Shown: piece after piece, positions 17,730-25,792 of the stretch
Position numbering within the stretch: position 1 is the first letter of the stretch
How the letters are laid out: the number at the start of each line of letters is the position of its first letter
From: Candidatus Thorarchaeota archaeon
GTDB taxonomy: Archaea > Asgardarchaeota > Thorarchaeia > Thorarchaeales > Thorarchaeaceae
Direction of reading: 5' to 3'
DNA length: 64,000 nucleotides
Assembly: GCA_011365025.1 (NCBI GenBank)
Contig: RDOF01000004.1
Coordinates: 76,513 to 140,512, forward strand
Program-made: the position numbers and the translations under genes
Notes under the pieces: model-generated
What the model was told of the DNA's origin: nothing
What the model saw: the letters and a program-made list of their open reading frames with translations, nothing else
The model's database searches: none

Positions 17730-17753
17730 TTTGATACCTCTGAGGTTTTCTTT

Positions 17754-18035
17754 TCATTTTATTTTAACTGGCTCTCCGAGCAGATCACTAAAGAACTGAA
17801 GAAGGGAGCGATCAGATATTTTGACTAACACCTTGATTTTGTCTTCTTCCATGCTCAGTTTGAAATACTCTAAGTCCTCGCCTTCTTCACCTGATATGAC
17901 CATCCATGACTCAATAGTTTCTGCTCTCTTTCCGAATTTCTCTTGAACTGCTGATATCACGACGTCCTTCTTCTCTATCCCTGATACATAGTATGCCTTT
18001 ACTGATCTCAAATTCATTCCCCATGTGTTTTCCAA
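17754..18035 (-). CDS. Small hypothetical protein
   Basis: A 93-residue soluble protein with mixed charge that alternates beta-like and helical stretches (VKAYYVSGIEKKDVVISAVQ, then KIKVLVKISDRSLLQFF). No family recognised. The first codon is a TTG at 18035; an in-frame ATG at 18017 follows a TATA-like ATTTATAC (minus strand, about 18042-18050) by the distance expected for a near-leaderless transcript, so the protein may begin there (MNLRSVKAYY). It converges with the ferredoxin gene. Confidence 0.65.
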   Translation of the reverse strand: MENTWGMNLRSVKAYYVSGIEKKDVVISAVQEKFGKRAETIESWMVISGEEGEDLEYFKLSMEEDKIKVLVKISDRSLLQFFSDLLGEPVKIK

Positions 18036-18069
18036 TTCTTAGTATAAATCGCACAACTGATAAGTAGTA

Positions 18070-19749
18070 TTGCTCTGCCTTTTCCAAAGGAGAGTGAGAA
18101 TACTGCGCCAGTATTCTATGTTTATAATTCTAGTCTTATTATTCCCAACCTTAGCTGTGACAGTGCCAGCCATTGGCATTGTCCGGCCAAATGCAATTCC
18201 CGCGGAATTCACTCTGGAAACATTCAACAGAAACATGAATGTAACCACATTCGTTACACCTGATGATAGTTTGGATGTAATCTTTCATTTCCTGGATTCA
18301 GCGGAAGAGAGTATCTATGTTGAGATTTACCAGTTCAATAGCATCGCTTTTCTTGAAAAAATACATGAAATTCGCGCCGCAAAGCCATCTCTTGATATTA
18401 GGGTCATGATTAGCGAAGGTGTTGTTAGTCTTGGCGATTTCAATGTCTATACTGCATGGAACTTGACCCAGCTCGGTATTCCTGTTCGATGGACCTCGGA
18501 TACTTTCACGTATTCCCATCAGAAGTTCGTAATCATCGATAATGAAACCACAATTGTCCAATCTGGCAATTGGGCAAAGAACAGCTTCCCCCGTGACGAG
18601 TGGGTTTCTGGTTCATCCCCAGGCGGCTTCACCCTGAAGAACTATCGAGGAAATAGAGAGTATCACATCGCTATGACCGATACAGTAGTTACTCAATACT
18701 TCCGAGATGTTTTCGACTATGACTGGTCCATTGGTACCGACTACGACATTTCCGATGGGACTGGCACACCTCTGGAATTCGACCCAGATATAGACAGCTA
18801 TTATCCAAGACCATTTCATCAAGAGGGAACCTTTTCTGGTCAAATGAGTGTGACACCAGTGGTAAGTCCTGATACAAGCCTGGAGGGAATCCTCTGGTGC
18901 ATCAATAGTGCCCAAGCAACGTTGGACATCCAGATTCCTTACATGAACAATGACTCCCAATCAGTACGCACAATCATTGATGCGATTATTGCTGCAAAAC
19001 ACAGAGGCGTTACTGTTCGGATAATTGCAAATGAAGGCGAGGGTAATAATGAGGAGATAGCTGAAGACCTTGCAGAAGAGAACATCCCTGTCCTTTGGAT
19101 GGATACAAGGTTCTTCTATCTGAATCATAACAAAGCTATCATTGTTGACGGACAAATGATACTAATCTGCAGCATTAATTGGAGTGGGACAAGTATAGAT
19201 GACAATAGAGAGGCCGGAGTCATCATTCAGCACGAAGGCATTGCAGCTTGGTATCTCCGCGTCTTCAACTATGACTGGGGCATTGCGGGTTGCGATGCAT
19301 CAGGGTATGTCAATGTTGGATGGGATCCCTATATCCCAACGAGTTCATCGACTATCAACGTCACGGTTTATGCGCACGAGCTATACAATGATGTTGAGGA
19401 AGTCACGCTCGGAGTGAAGATTAACAACGGTGCATGGGTGAACCACACCATAACTGCAAACGTCTATACTTCATCCGAGGGAGTTGAAGAGAATTACTTC
19501 TATGAAATCGCACCACAAGCCGATGGGACCAACATTACCGTTCAGGCATACGTGACCGCAGCCGGCGTGGATTACCATGGACTTGAATTAGTCATTCCCG
19601 TTCGGAATGAGCTTGGTATAACAACCACCACAACGACTACCACTACGACACTTGACCCAATTTCACAGTTCTTGGCAGAATACGGCATCTACATCGGCGC
19701 TGCAATAGTGGCTGTAATTTTGGCAATATTCTTCAAGAAAAGGAGCTGA
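18070..19749 (+). CDS. Surface-anchored phospholipase D-like protein
   Basis: Exported protein of up to 559 residues with two PLD catalytic motifs. The first is YSHQKFVIID (His about 150) and the second LNHNKAIIVDG (His about 353), each H-x-K-x4-D, followed by GNW and INWS. Two motifs per chain form one active site, so it may be a phosphodiesterase on lipids, nucleic acids or polymers. The N-terminus is a signal peptide or anchor (MFIILVLLFPTLAV). A beta domain, a run of ten threonines near 518-527 and a C-terminal membrane helix ending FFKKRS anchor it outside. The start is uncertain among TTG 18070, GTG 18094 and ATG 18118. Confidence 0.9.
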   Translation: MLCLFQRRVRILRQYSMFIILVLLFPTLAVTVPAIGIVRPNAIPAEFTLETFNRNMNVTTFVTPDDSLDVIFHFLDSAEESIYVEIYQFNSIAFLEKIHEIRAAKPSLDIRVMISEGVVSLGDFNVYTAWNLTQLGIPVRWTSDTFTYSHQKFVIIDNETTIVQSGNWAKNSFPRDEWVSGSSPGGFTLKNYRGNREYHIAMTDTVVTQYFRDVFDYDWSIGTDYDISDGTGTPLEFDPDIDSYYPRPFHQEGTFSGQMSVTPVVSPDTSLEGILWCINSAQATLDIQIPYMNNDSQSVRTIIDAIIAAKHRGVTVRIIANEGEGNNEEIAEDLAEENIPVLWMDTRFFYLNHNKAIIVDGQMILICSINWSGTSIDDNREAGVIIQHEGIAAWYLRVFNYDWGIAGCDASGYVNVGWDPYIPTSSSTINVTVYAHELYNDVEEVTLGVKINNGAWVNHTITANVYTSSEGVEENYFYEIAPQADGTNITVQAYVTAAGVDYHGLELVIPVRNELGITTTTTTTTTTLDPISQFLAEYGIYIGAAIVAVILAIFFKKRS

Positions 19750-19763
19750 TTTACGGGAGTCAT

Positions 19764-19810
19764 GAACCCTGTGGCCCTTTTTTTTTAAGAGGCACGGGGT
19801 TCCCCTTTTT
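19764..19810. terminator. Hairpin between convergent PLD and TPR genes
   Basis: GAACCCTGTG at 19764-19773 pairs with CACGGGGTTC at 19793-19802 (one G-T pair). The loop carries nine T and another T5 follows at 19806-19810. It lies between two convergent stops. Confidence 0.7.
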
Positions 19811-19816
19811 AATTTG

Positions 19817-20413
19817 CTATTTCTCGGAACGTTTTGCAAATTCTGCGAACTTCATGCAGCTCTCTGCATCCTGGGTCTCTCCCCGTTTTTCGTGGAGACT
19901 TGCCGCAATTTCGTAAGCTCGCGCCACCTCATCCCACATTTCAAGCGCATCCATACACAAAGCTAATGCTTTCCAAGTTTCAGGATTCTCTGAATCGAGC
20001 TTGAGTGCTTCGTTGTAGGCAACTACTGCCTCGTCAATCTTTATCATGCTCTCAAGTGCCCGCGCCTTCTTCGTCCAGAGAAGGGCGTTATCACCAGCAT
20101 TCTTCAGCCCTTCATTGGCTGCATTCAAGGCTTCTTCAAAGTCACCCATCGTAAGATATGCTTCAGCCTTGTTGCTATGGGCTCTGGGGTCCTCCGGAGT
20201 CACTGAGATTGCAAGGTCAAATGCAACAACTGCCAAAGCTTGCTCTCCTATGTGGATATGAATTAGGCCCATCTCATTTAGTGCATCGATGTTCGATTCA
20301 TCTTGCCCTAGTGCAGCTCGGTAGGCCTCTATGGCTTTCTTGTTTTGACCCTGCTGCCTTAAGAGCCGTGCTTTCGAGATGAGCTGTTCGAAGGTCTGGT
20401 CCCCAGATGACAT
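19817..20413 (-). CDS. Tetratricopeptide repeat protein
   Basis: A 198-residue protein made almost entirely of about five TPR units from residue 5 to 190, for example ARLLRQQGQNKKAIEAYRAA, then AYLTMGDFEEALNAANEGLK and AVVAYNEALKLDSENPETW. TPRs form a superhelix that binds partner proteins. No signal peptide, membrane segment or catalytic domain is present, so it is probably a cytoplasmic adaptor. The partner is unknown and no neighbour points to one. ATG 20413 is the natural start. Confidence 0.85.
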   Translation of the reverse strand: MSSGDQTFEQLISKARLLRQQGQNKKAIEAYRAALGQDESNIDALNEMGLIHIHIGEQALAVVAFDLAISVTPEDPRAHSNKAEAYLTMGDFEEALNAANEGLKNAGDNALLWTKKARALESMIKIDEAVVAYNEALKLDSENPETWKALALCMDALEMWDEVARAYEIAASLHEKRGETQDAESCMKFAEFAKRSEK

Positions 20414-20549
20414 GCGCCTTGGTCAGGCAGTTTTCGTTTTAATGCTTCTTCTGCTGGACATCTTTTGTCCTTTGGCTGGCCTCAATGAACAACAAGGGTT
20501 TTAACGGAGCCAAGTACACGAAATCGCACTCACTTAGGCGGAGACCCCA

Positions 20550-21101
20550 ATGACATACGACGAAGATCCTCTATTCGAAGAAGAATACGATGACGAAGAG
20601 AATGATGAGGATGAAGAATACGAGGACGACGATTACGAGGATGAAGACGACGAGGATGAAGACGACGAAGACTACTCACCTGATTACGGCGAGAGTCGCC
20701 TTAGTAAATTCATGGAGGACCCATGGCCTTCAGCGACCTTCATTCTTATGCTAATTGGGTTTGCAATCATCTTGGCCACACCCTCGGCGATTTGGGAGGT
20801 CTGGCTCTATCTTCTTGAGGGATTCTACTTCACTTTAATATTGACGGTTGTCGCCTGTGTGTTTGCCCTCCAAACCATGGTACGCTCTGCTGGATCCAGA
20901 ATGCGTTATGCTGGAATATTCGTTCTGCTGATATCTCTAATTGCAGCAGCAGTTGGATTCGCCGATACCATGAGCTGGGTCCTAAACGGACAATCGATAC
21001 TGCCCAACTTGGGAACTCCCCTTACAACGGTGTCAGTAACGGTTCTTATCTTCGGTCTGTATAGCCTCTGGCTCTTTCAGCGCACCTCTAGTAAGTCCTA
21101 G
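20550..21101 (+). CDS. Membrane protein with very acidic N-terminus
   Basis: A 183-residue protein. Residues 4-50 are nearly all Asp and Glu with tyrosines (for example DDYEDEDDEDEDDEDYSPDY). Four hydrophobic segments follow between about 62 and 178. The acidic tail is probably cytoplasmic and could bind metal ions or basic proteins. Family not recognised. A MazG-like gene begins at the base after its stop codon, so the two are co-transcribed. Low-complexity acidic tails also occur by chance drift, so the tail alone does not define function. Confidence 0.8.
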   Translation: MTYDEDPLFEEEYDDEENDEDEEYEDDDYEDEDDEDEDDEDYSPDYGESRLSKFMEDPWPSATFILMLIGFAIILATPSAIWEVWLYLLEGFYFTLILTVVACVFALQTMVRSAGSRMRYAGIFVLLISLIAAAVGFADTMSWVLNGQSILPNLGTPLTTVSVTVLIFGLYSLWLFQRTSSKS

Positions 21102-21482
21102 GTGCTTGGTTTGGACGACGACCACCTATCATTAGAATCCCTCATCGAAATCATCAGGGAGTTTGTGCATGAGCGTGACTGGGAGAAATACCACAAACCC
21201 GCATCATTAGCTGTTTCCACCTCAATTGAGGCTGCTGAGTTACTTGAGCTGTTCCAGTGGTTGACAGACGAAGAAGTCGAGAACTACCTAGTGAATCCCC
21301 AGTTTAGGATGAAGCTCTCTGACGAGATAGCAGATGTGCTGATTTACTTGCTGCGTCTTGCTGATGTTGTCGACATAGACCCGGCAAAGGCTGTTCTTGA
21401 GAAGCTAAAGTCAAATGCGGACAGGTATCCAGCAGAGAAGTGGAAGGGCAAAATACCAAACAAGACTAAGAATCCTCGGTGA
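21102..21482 (+). CDS. MazG-like nucleotide pyrophosphohydrolase (dCTPase-like)
   Basis: A 126-residue all-alpha NTP pyrophosphatase of the MazG/DCTPP1 superfamily. The two metal-binding helices read SIEAAELLELFQW and DEIADVLIYLLRLAD, giving the ExxE and ExxD pairs. RDWEKYHKPASLAVS is the substrate-side helix typical of the dCTPase subgroup. The likely role is hydrolysis of (deoxy)nucleoside triphosphates, perhaps dCTP or modified forms, to cleanse the pool. It starts at GTG 21102 directly after the previous stop. Its last 17 bases overlap the convergent amidase gene. Confidence 0.85.
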   Translation: MLGLDDDHLSLESLIEIIREFVHERDWEKYHKPASLAVSTSIEAAELLELFQWLTDEEVENYLVNPQFRMKLSDEIADVLIYLLRLADVVDIDPAKAVLEKLKSNADRYPAEKWKGKIPNKTKNPR

Positions 21483-22266
21483 GCCGCCAGTAGGTTTCTG
21501 GTCTTCTATCTGCAAGAACATCATTGCTTCTTGTTATCATCTTATTCTCTGATTCCTTGGGATCAATATCTGCAAACCCGAGGCCAGTTTCAGCTCCTTG
21601 CATCCGAAGAAGGACCTCTCCCGTAGGACTAGTTATTTGCGACATGCCTGAGAAAGTCACACCTCTTTCGTTTCCAGTACGATTTGCTGTTGCAGTGAAC
21701 AGTCTGTTCTCTATTGACCGGGTAATCATGGCTTCCTGACAGTATGGTAGCACAAGATTTGCAGGGTGAAGAATCATATGGGCCTTCTTCAGGGCGATGA
21801 TTCGTGCAACCTCCGGAAAGGCCCAATCAAAGCAAACCATTACTCCGTACCTAGTGCCATTATGCTCGAAGACTGGGGGTTCTGCCTCTCCTGCAAGGAA
21901 CCATTTCCTTTCTTTGTCAAATAGGTGTAGCTTCCTGTAGGTGCCCCGGTGTTCGCCGTCCGAGAAGAATACAGCCGAGTTATACAAAACGTCATCTCCA
22001 CGTTCGCAAATACCGGCAACCACGACGCCTCCCTCTGATGTCCATTCCATGATCCTTTTAGAAAACGGACCTTCTGGCACAGATTCTGATAGAGAAAGAG
22101 CCTCTTTCTTGCTCCGAAAGACATACCCCGAGTTGGCCAGCTCGGGCAATACGAGTACTTCTGCCTTGGCCTCCGAGGCTTGCTTCAAGATACTGGAAAG
22201 AATTGAGAGATTGTGTTTCATGTCACCAATCATCGGTTCTATTTGAGATACAGCGACTCGCACCAA
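21466..22266 (-). CDS. Carbon-nitrogen hydrolase (nitrilase family)
   Basis: A cytoplasmic amidase of 266 residues in the nitrilase superfamily. The catalytic triad is visible: Glu42 in LPELANSGY, Lys112 in YRKLHLFDKE and Cys145 in MVCFDWAFPE. Closest in pattern are omega-amidases, beta-ureidopropionase-like enzymes and putative C-N hydrolases of archaea, which release ammonia or amines from small amides. The exact substrate cannot be named. The start is TTG 22266 or GTG 22263. It converges on and overlaps the MazG-like gene by 17 bases. Confidence 0.92.
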   Translation of the reverse strand: MVRVAVSQIEPMIGDMKHNLSILSSILKQASEAKAEVLVLPELANSGYVFRSKKEALSLSESVPEGPFSKRIMEWTSEGGVVVAGICERGDDVLYNSAVFFSDGEHRGTYRKLHLFDKERKWFLAGEAEPPVFEHNGTRYGVMVCFDWAFPEVARIIALKKAHMILHPANLVLPYCQEAMITRSIENRLFTATANRTGNERGVTFSGMSQITSPTGEVLLRMQGAETGLGFADIDPKESENKMITRSNDVLADRRPETYWRLTEDS

Positions 22267-22381
22267 CGGGGTTCACTGACAAATTCAGTCTCAGCCTCTG
22301 CTAATACTTCTTCGGTTTGGGGTTTGAGTCAAGAAAAGGCAAATATCGCTGTTCTTGCACTAATGCCGTTGGTGGCTCCCT

Positions 22382-22483
22382 ATGATAAATGACGATGATG
22401 ACCTTTGGGATGAGGATGCCGACTGGGAAGAGGAAGACTGGGGGGACGAATGGGATGACTTCGGAGACGATGACGACTGGTAA
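22382..22483 (+). CDS. 33-residue Asp/Glu/Trp micropeptide (candidate)
   Basis: A short frame from ATG to TAA encodes 33 residues, of which 15 are Asp, 5 Glu and 5 Trp. It begins MINDDDDLWDEDADW and ends FGDDDDW. GGTGG at 22371-22375 lies six bases before the ATG, and a TATA-like AAATATC lies near 22341, so it has signals of its own. The frame is closed by TAA at 22361, so it is not the visible tail of a longer gene. No family known to me. It could be a nucleic-acid-mimicking or chaperone-like peptide, or a remnant of an acidic C-terminus. Confidence 0.45.
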   Translation: MINDDDDLWDEDADWEEEDWGDEWDDFGDDDDW

Positions 22484-22536
22484 AGGCTTACTCGACCTAT
22501 AGGGATAGATATCCATTCATCGCTCCACAAGCAGTA

Positions 22537-23397
22537 TCAGAAGAGACCGCCTTTCATCTTGCTCTGGCAGTTGCAACCTGCTTTCTTTGGAATACTGTCA
22601 ATCATCTCAAAGGTGAGTTTTCTTACTCGGTCAACGTTGGAAGCCATGGTTTTAAGAACCATCTCGTGAGTGACAACCTCTTCTCCGTGCACGTCGTAGT
22701 CCGTTGGCATACTGACATTCACAAAGCAAATTCCTGCCTCAAGAGCGAGGGCTGCTTCGGGATAGGCAGTCATGCCTATTACTTCCCAGCCTTGATTATG
22801 ATAAAACATGGACTCTGCTCGTGTAGAGAATCTCGGACCGTTAATACATACATATGTGCCTTTGTCATGGACCTTGTAACCTACTTTTCCCGCCGTTTCA
22901 ATTGCCACCTTTCTGAGTTCTGGACAGAATGGCTCCGCAAAGGGAAGATGGGCTATTGGGCCACCGTCGAAGAAAGTGTCTGCTCTCTTCCCGAAAGTAC
23001 GGTCAAAGATTGAATCAGCTATCACAAACTCGCCTAGCTTCACCTTCTCAGGTTGTAGGCTTCCACATGCTGCAGGACTGATAATCCGCTTCACGCCAAG
23101 CGCCTTCATTGCCCAGATGTTCGCACGGTAGTTAATTGCATGCGGCGGAATGGTGTGCCCTCTCCCATGCCTGGCCAGGAAGGCAAATGAACGACCTTTT
23201 GCCTTTCCTACTATGATGTTATCAGATGCTGCCCCATATGGCGTAAAGACCTTGATTTCCAATGGGTTCTCGATTACCGTCGGATCGTAATTTCCACTGC
23301 CGCCAAACATCCCGATTTCGATTGGCAGCAACTTCTCTACTTCTTCCGTCTGTTTCCGATCTAGCGGAACGAATTCCAGTTTCGCCTCAAATGCCAT
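22537..23397 (-). CDS. mtnP: S-methyl-5'-thioadenosine phosphorylase
   Basis: Cytoplasmic phosphorylase of 286 residues that splits methylthioadenosine into adenine and methylthioribose-1-phosphate, feeding methionine and purine salvage. Landmarks are IGMFGGSGNYD (phosphate loop), RHGRGHTIPPHAINYRANIW, ISPAACGSL, DRTFGKRADTFF and GMTAYPEAALALEAGI, as in the MTAP branch of the PNP family. The tail has a CNCQSKM motif, perhaps a metal site. The start is ATG 23397. A clear TATA box lies about 50 bases upstream. The adjacent phosphoribosyltransferase may re-use the adenine. Confidence 0.94.
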   Translation of the reverse strand: MAFEAKLEFVPLDRKQTEEVEKLLPIEIGMFGGSGNYDPTVIENPLEIKVFTPYGAASDNIIVGKAKGRSFAFLARHGRGHTIPPHAINYRANIWAMKALGVKRIISPAACGSLQPEKVKLGEFVIADSIFDRTFGKRADTFFDGGPIAHLPFAEPFCPELRKVAIETAGKVGYKVHDKGTYVCINGPRFSTRAESMFYHNQGWEVIGMTAYPEAALALEAGICFVNVSMPTDYDVHGEEVVTHEMVLKTMASNVDRVRKLTFEMIDSIPKKAGCNCQSKMKGGLF

Positions 23398-23444
23398 ACT
23401 CTCTCAACTCAGAGTCTTCTGATGCTCTCCATGTTCTTCTCCCA

Positions 23445-23453
23445 TTTATAAAT
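23445..23453 (-). promoter_or_regulatory. TATA box of the mtnP gene
   Basis: ATTTATAAA read on the minus strand, about 50 bases upstream of the mtnP ATG. Transcription would begin near 23420, leaving a leader of about 20 bases. Confidence 0.6.
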
Positions 23454-23469
23454 ACTGAACTGCCAAGAG

Positions 23470-24138
23470 CTATTCCTTGAGCCTCCATGCCTTGTCGAGA
23501 GGATACTCGATCTTCCCGAGAAAGCCCATGTGGGCCTTTATTTTGGAGAGCTGGTCATCCGAGAGAACCACGTTGTTGTACTCTCTGAGGTGCTTCTTAA
23601 GCTCCATAGTGCTCAGCTCATTCACCTTCTCTCCTTCAAAGATTTTCATAATCAGAGAGGTAATGTCTTCGTAGAAGTTCCACGGCCAGATTTCCCAAGC
23701 CCATGTAATCTCTACCCCATAGTAGTCTGGAACAAACTCCGACCCATCTATGTGCATTAGAGTAGCAGTCCTTACCTCTGCGGGATTTCCGGTGTCTTTA
23801 ATGTGCTCCACAGCCGTTGTCAAGCTCTGTCCGGTGTCTGTAATGTCATCAACCACAAGAACTCGCTTTCCGGTCACATCACCAACTAGGGGACAGGAGA
23901 GCTTTGCAGTTCCATCCTTTGTAGCTGTTACCCCCCAATGATCCACCTTGACAGAGTATAAGTCCTTGACACCAAGCAGGTCGCACTGAATTCGTGCATG
24001 AACCCAGCCACCCCGTGCTATTCCGACAATTGCATCGGGCCGCCAGCCTGACTCCTTAATCTTCAAAGCAGTCTGGTAGGCGTAGTTGTAAATATCATCA
24101 AAATCCACCACGTAACAAAGAGGACCTTTGAGTTCCAT
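23470..24138 (-). CDS. Purine-type phosphoribosyltransferase
   Basis: A 222-residue transferase with the type I PRPP-binding motif VLVVDDITDTGQSL near 92-105 and the PPi loop AIVGIARGGW near 38-47. Such enzymes join a nucleobase with PRPP to give a nucleotide. The pattern resembles archaeal hypoxanthine/guanine/xanthine transferases. The neighbouring MTA phosphorylase releases adenine, so adenine is also a candidate base, but the specificity loop does not let me decide. GGTGAT lies five bases before ATG 24138. It lies 72 bases upstream of mtnP on the same strand. Confidence 0.85.
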   Translation of the reverse strand: MELKGPLCYVVDFDDIYNYAYQTALKIKESGWRPDAIVGIARGGWVHARIQCDLLGVKDLYSVKVDHWGVTATKDGTAKLSCPLVGDVTGKRVLVVDDITDTGQSLTTAVEHIKDTGNPAEVRTATLMHIDGSEFVPDYYGVEITWAWEIWPWNFYEDITSLIMKIFEGEKVNELSTMELKKHLREYNNVVLSDDQLSKIKAHMGFLGKIEYPLDKAWRLKE

Positions 24139-24153
24139 GAATAATCACCCAAC

Positions 24154-24834
24154 ATGACTTCGGCCAAACAGAACATCATAAAAGTATGCCCCTTCTCTAA
24201 AACATTTGGATGGGCTCAATATCGCAGCCCTGAAGCCAGAAACCTCTACGGAGTGAATAACGGATTGTACAACGGTAAGCTTGTCTGCCTGAGAGCACTG
24301 GAAAGCGCCGATTTCGAAGAAATCTACAGGTTTTGGAATACATGGGAGCTTAGACGCACTATTGGTGTTCCTCTTCCCAAATCTCGCTCCTCCCTTCTCG
24401 AGCGGTTTAACGAGTCTATGGTGTCAGACCCATGGGAAACCGGGTCCATGACTCTGGCCATTGTGGAACGAAGAACCGGCACATTTCTTGGACTTGCTGC
24501 GCTTTCAAACATGAAGTGTCCTCATTATCGTGCTAGACTCAGCATCTCGATTCTGGATCCTACATTCAGGTCCAGGGGTTTTGGAACTGATGCGACCAGA
24601 GTTCTGCTATGGGTTGGATTTCACTTGATGGCACTGAACAGCGTTACCTTGGACACATTTCCTGACAACATCGCTGCAATTCGCGCCTATGAAAAGGCCG
24701 GCTTCAAAAAGGTGGGGCTCATAAGAAAAACGGAATTCATGGGCGGGAACTTCCATGATCTTCTTCTCATGGACATCTTGCGCGAGGAGTTCTTGCAGCA
24801 ATATCCTCCTGGTTCTTATGTCTGTTCCGAGTAG
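24154..24834 (+). CDS. GNAT N-acetyltransferase
   Basis: A RimJ/RimL-type acetyltransferase, 226 residues in the longest form. The core starts near LYNGKLVCLRALESADFEEI and includes LSISILDPTFRSRGFGTDAT (acetyl-CoA pyrophosphate loop RSRGFGT) and AIRAYEKAGFKKVG. These enzymes acetylate protein N-termini or small molecules; the substrate is unknown. The first 33 residues do not look like the family and the ATG lies only 15 bases from the divergent phosphoribosyltransferase start, so GTG 24252 may be the true start. Confidence 0.85.
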   Translation: MTSAKQNIIKVCPFSKTFGWAQYRSPEARNLYGVNNGLYNGKLVCLRALESADFEEIYRFWNTWELRRTIGVPLPKSRSSLLERFNESMVSDPWETGSMTLAIVERRTGTFLGLAALSNMKCPHYRARLSISILDPTFRSRGFGTDATRVLLWVGFHLMALNSVTLDTFPDNIAAIRAYEKAGFKKVGLIRKTEFMGGNFHDLLLMDILREEFLQQYPPGSYVCSE

Positions 24835-24857
24835 CTGCAGAAGAGGGCGGATTACTC

Positions 24858-25715
24858 TCATTGTGGTTCAAGGCGAAGCGAGTCAAAGACGCCTGCCGTG
24901 TAACTTACCCGAACCCTCAATTTTGAATGCTGTTCTACTTTTATGGGGTCCTCAAATGGAAGGAAGAGATCTCTCCATCCATCATCCATGGTCAGTCTCG
25001 TCTGATTATCGAGCTGCGCCTGGAAACCTCCAACCAGGCCATGAACAAGCCCTTCTTCATCGATTCCAAACTCAATTGTTTCATCAACATCACAGCTCAG
25101 CCTTTCAGATGAAAAATCAAATTTCTTCAAACCTACAAAATTAGCCAGTTCTCTAGACTGTGATCTATCTATTGTCTGAGGTACTCTAGGAAGAATCATG
25201 TTCCCGCACTGAAACCTTTCCCAAAGAGCTGTGCTCTCGACTGGTACCAGGAATACTTCCGCGCTGTTAGGGAGAAGAACTCCTCCAGGTTTCAGTATTT
25301 TTGAGGTTGCATGCTTGCATGCCGGTACTTGTTGCTCCACCAGCATTATAGAAGAGAGCATTTCACATACAACAATATCTGCAGGTTCATCAGGAATGAA
25401 GTCAGCAAAGTGAGAAACCACAAAAGAAATCTTACCCGCAAGACCGTTTATCCTTGCCGCATTTATTGCATATCTTATTGAATCTGGATTGATGTCAACC
25501 CCAGTGACTCGTTTCGCTCCCGCATGAGCCGCCATAAGAGAAAGGATTCCAGTGCCAGTTCCAAGGTCTACCACGTAGCTCTGTCCATTTACGGCATTTC
25601 GAATTGCTGCCCAAAACTTGAGAAGTCGCGCTCTGTGGCTGAGGAGACTTGCTGCATGCATAATGGAAAAAGGAGTCGCGTAATCTTTGTCGGCCATTAT
25701 AATTGTCATATCCAA
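24858..25715 (-). CDS. PRMT-like SAM-dependent methyltransferase
   Basis: A class I methyltransferase of about 280 residues. Motif I is VVDLGTGTGILSLMAAHAGA, the acidic end of strand 2 is GVDIN, and CEMLSSIMLVEQQ is placed like the double-glutamate loop of protein arginine methyltransferases. The C-terminal 130 residues are beta-rich, as in the PRMT barrel. The classical THW loop is not obvious, so arginine methylation is a suggestion. TTG 25715, ATG 25709 and ATG 25697 are alternative starts; a TATA-like TTATAA near 25722 would put transcription close to the last one. Confidence 0.85.
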   Translation of the reverse strand: MDMTIIMADKDYATPFSIMHAASLLSHRARLLKFWAAIRNAVNGQSYVVDLGTGTGILSLMAAHAGAKRVTGVDINPDSIRYAINAARINGLAGKISFVVSHFADFIPDEPADIVVCEMLSSIMLVEQQVPACKHATSKILKPGGVLLPNSAEVFLVPVESTALWERFQCGNMILPRVPQTIDRSQSRELANFVGLKKFDFSSERLSCDVDETIEFGIDEEGLVHGLVGGFQAQLDNQTRLTMDDGWRDLFLPFEDPIKVEQHSKLRVRVSYTAGVFDSLRLEPQ

Positions 25716-25792
25716 TGGTACTTATAATTGGAGTGCAGGAAGACATCTGCCCAGTAATGCTTGGATAGTCAAATTGCACTAATCTCATTCAG

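Noticed and set aside
19631..19651. ACN-rich short repeat, possibly a microsatellite
   Set aside because: It encodes the threonine linker of the PLD protein, a normal surface-protein spacer.
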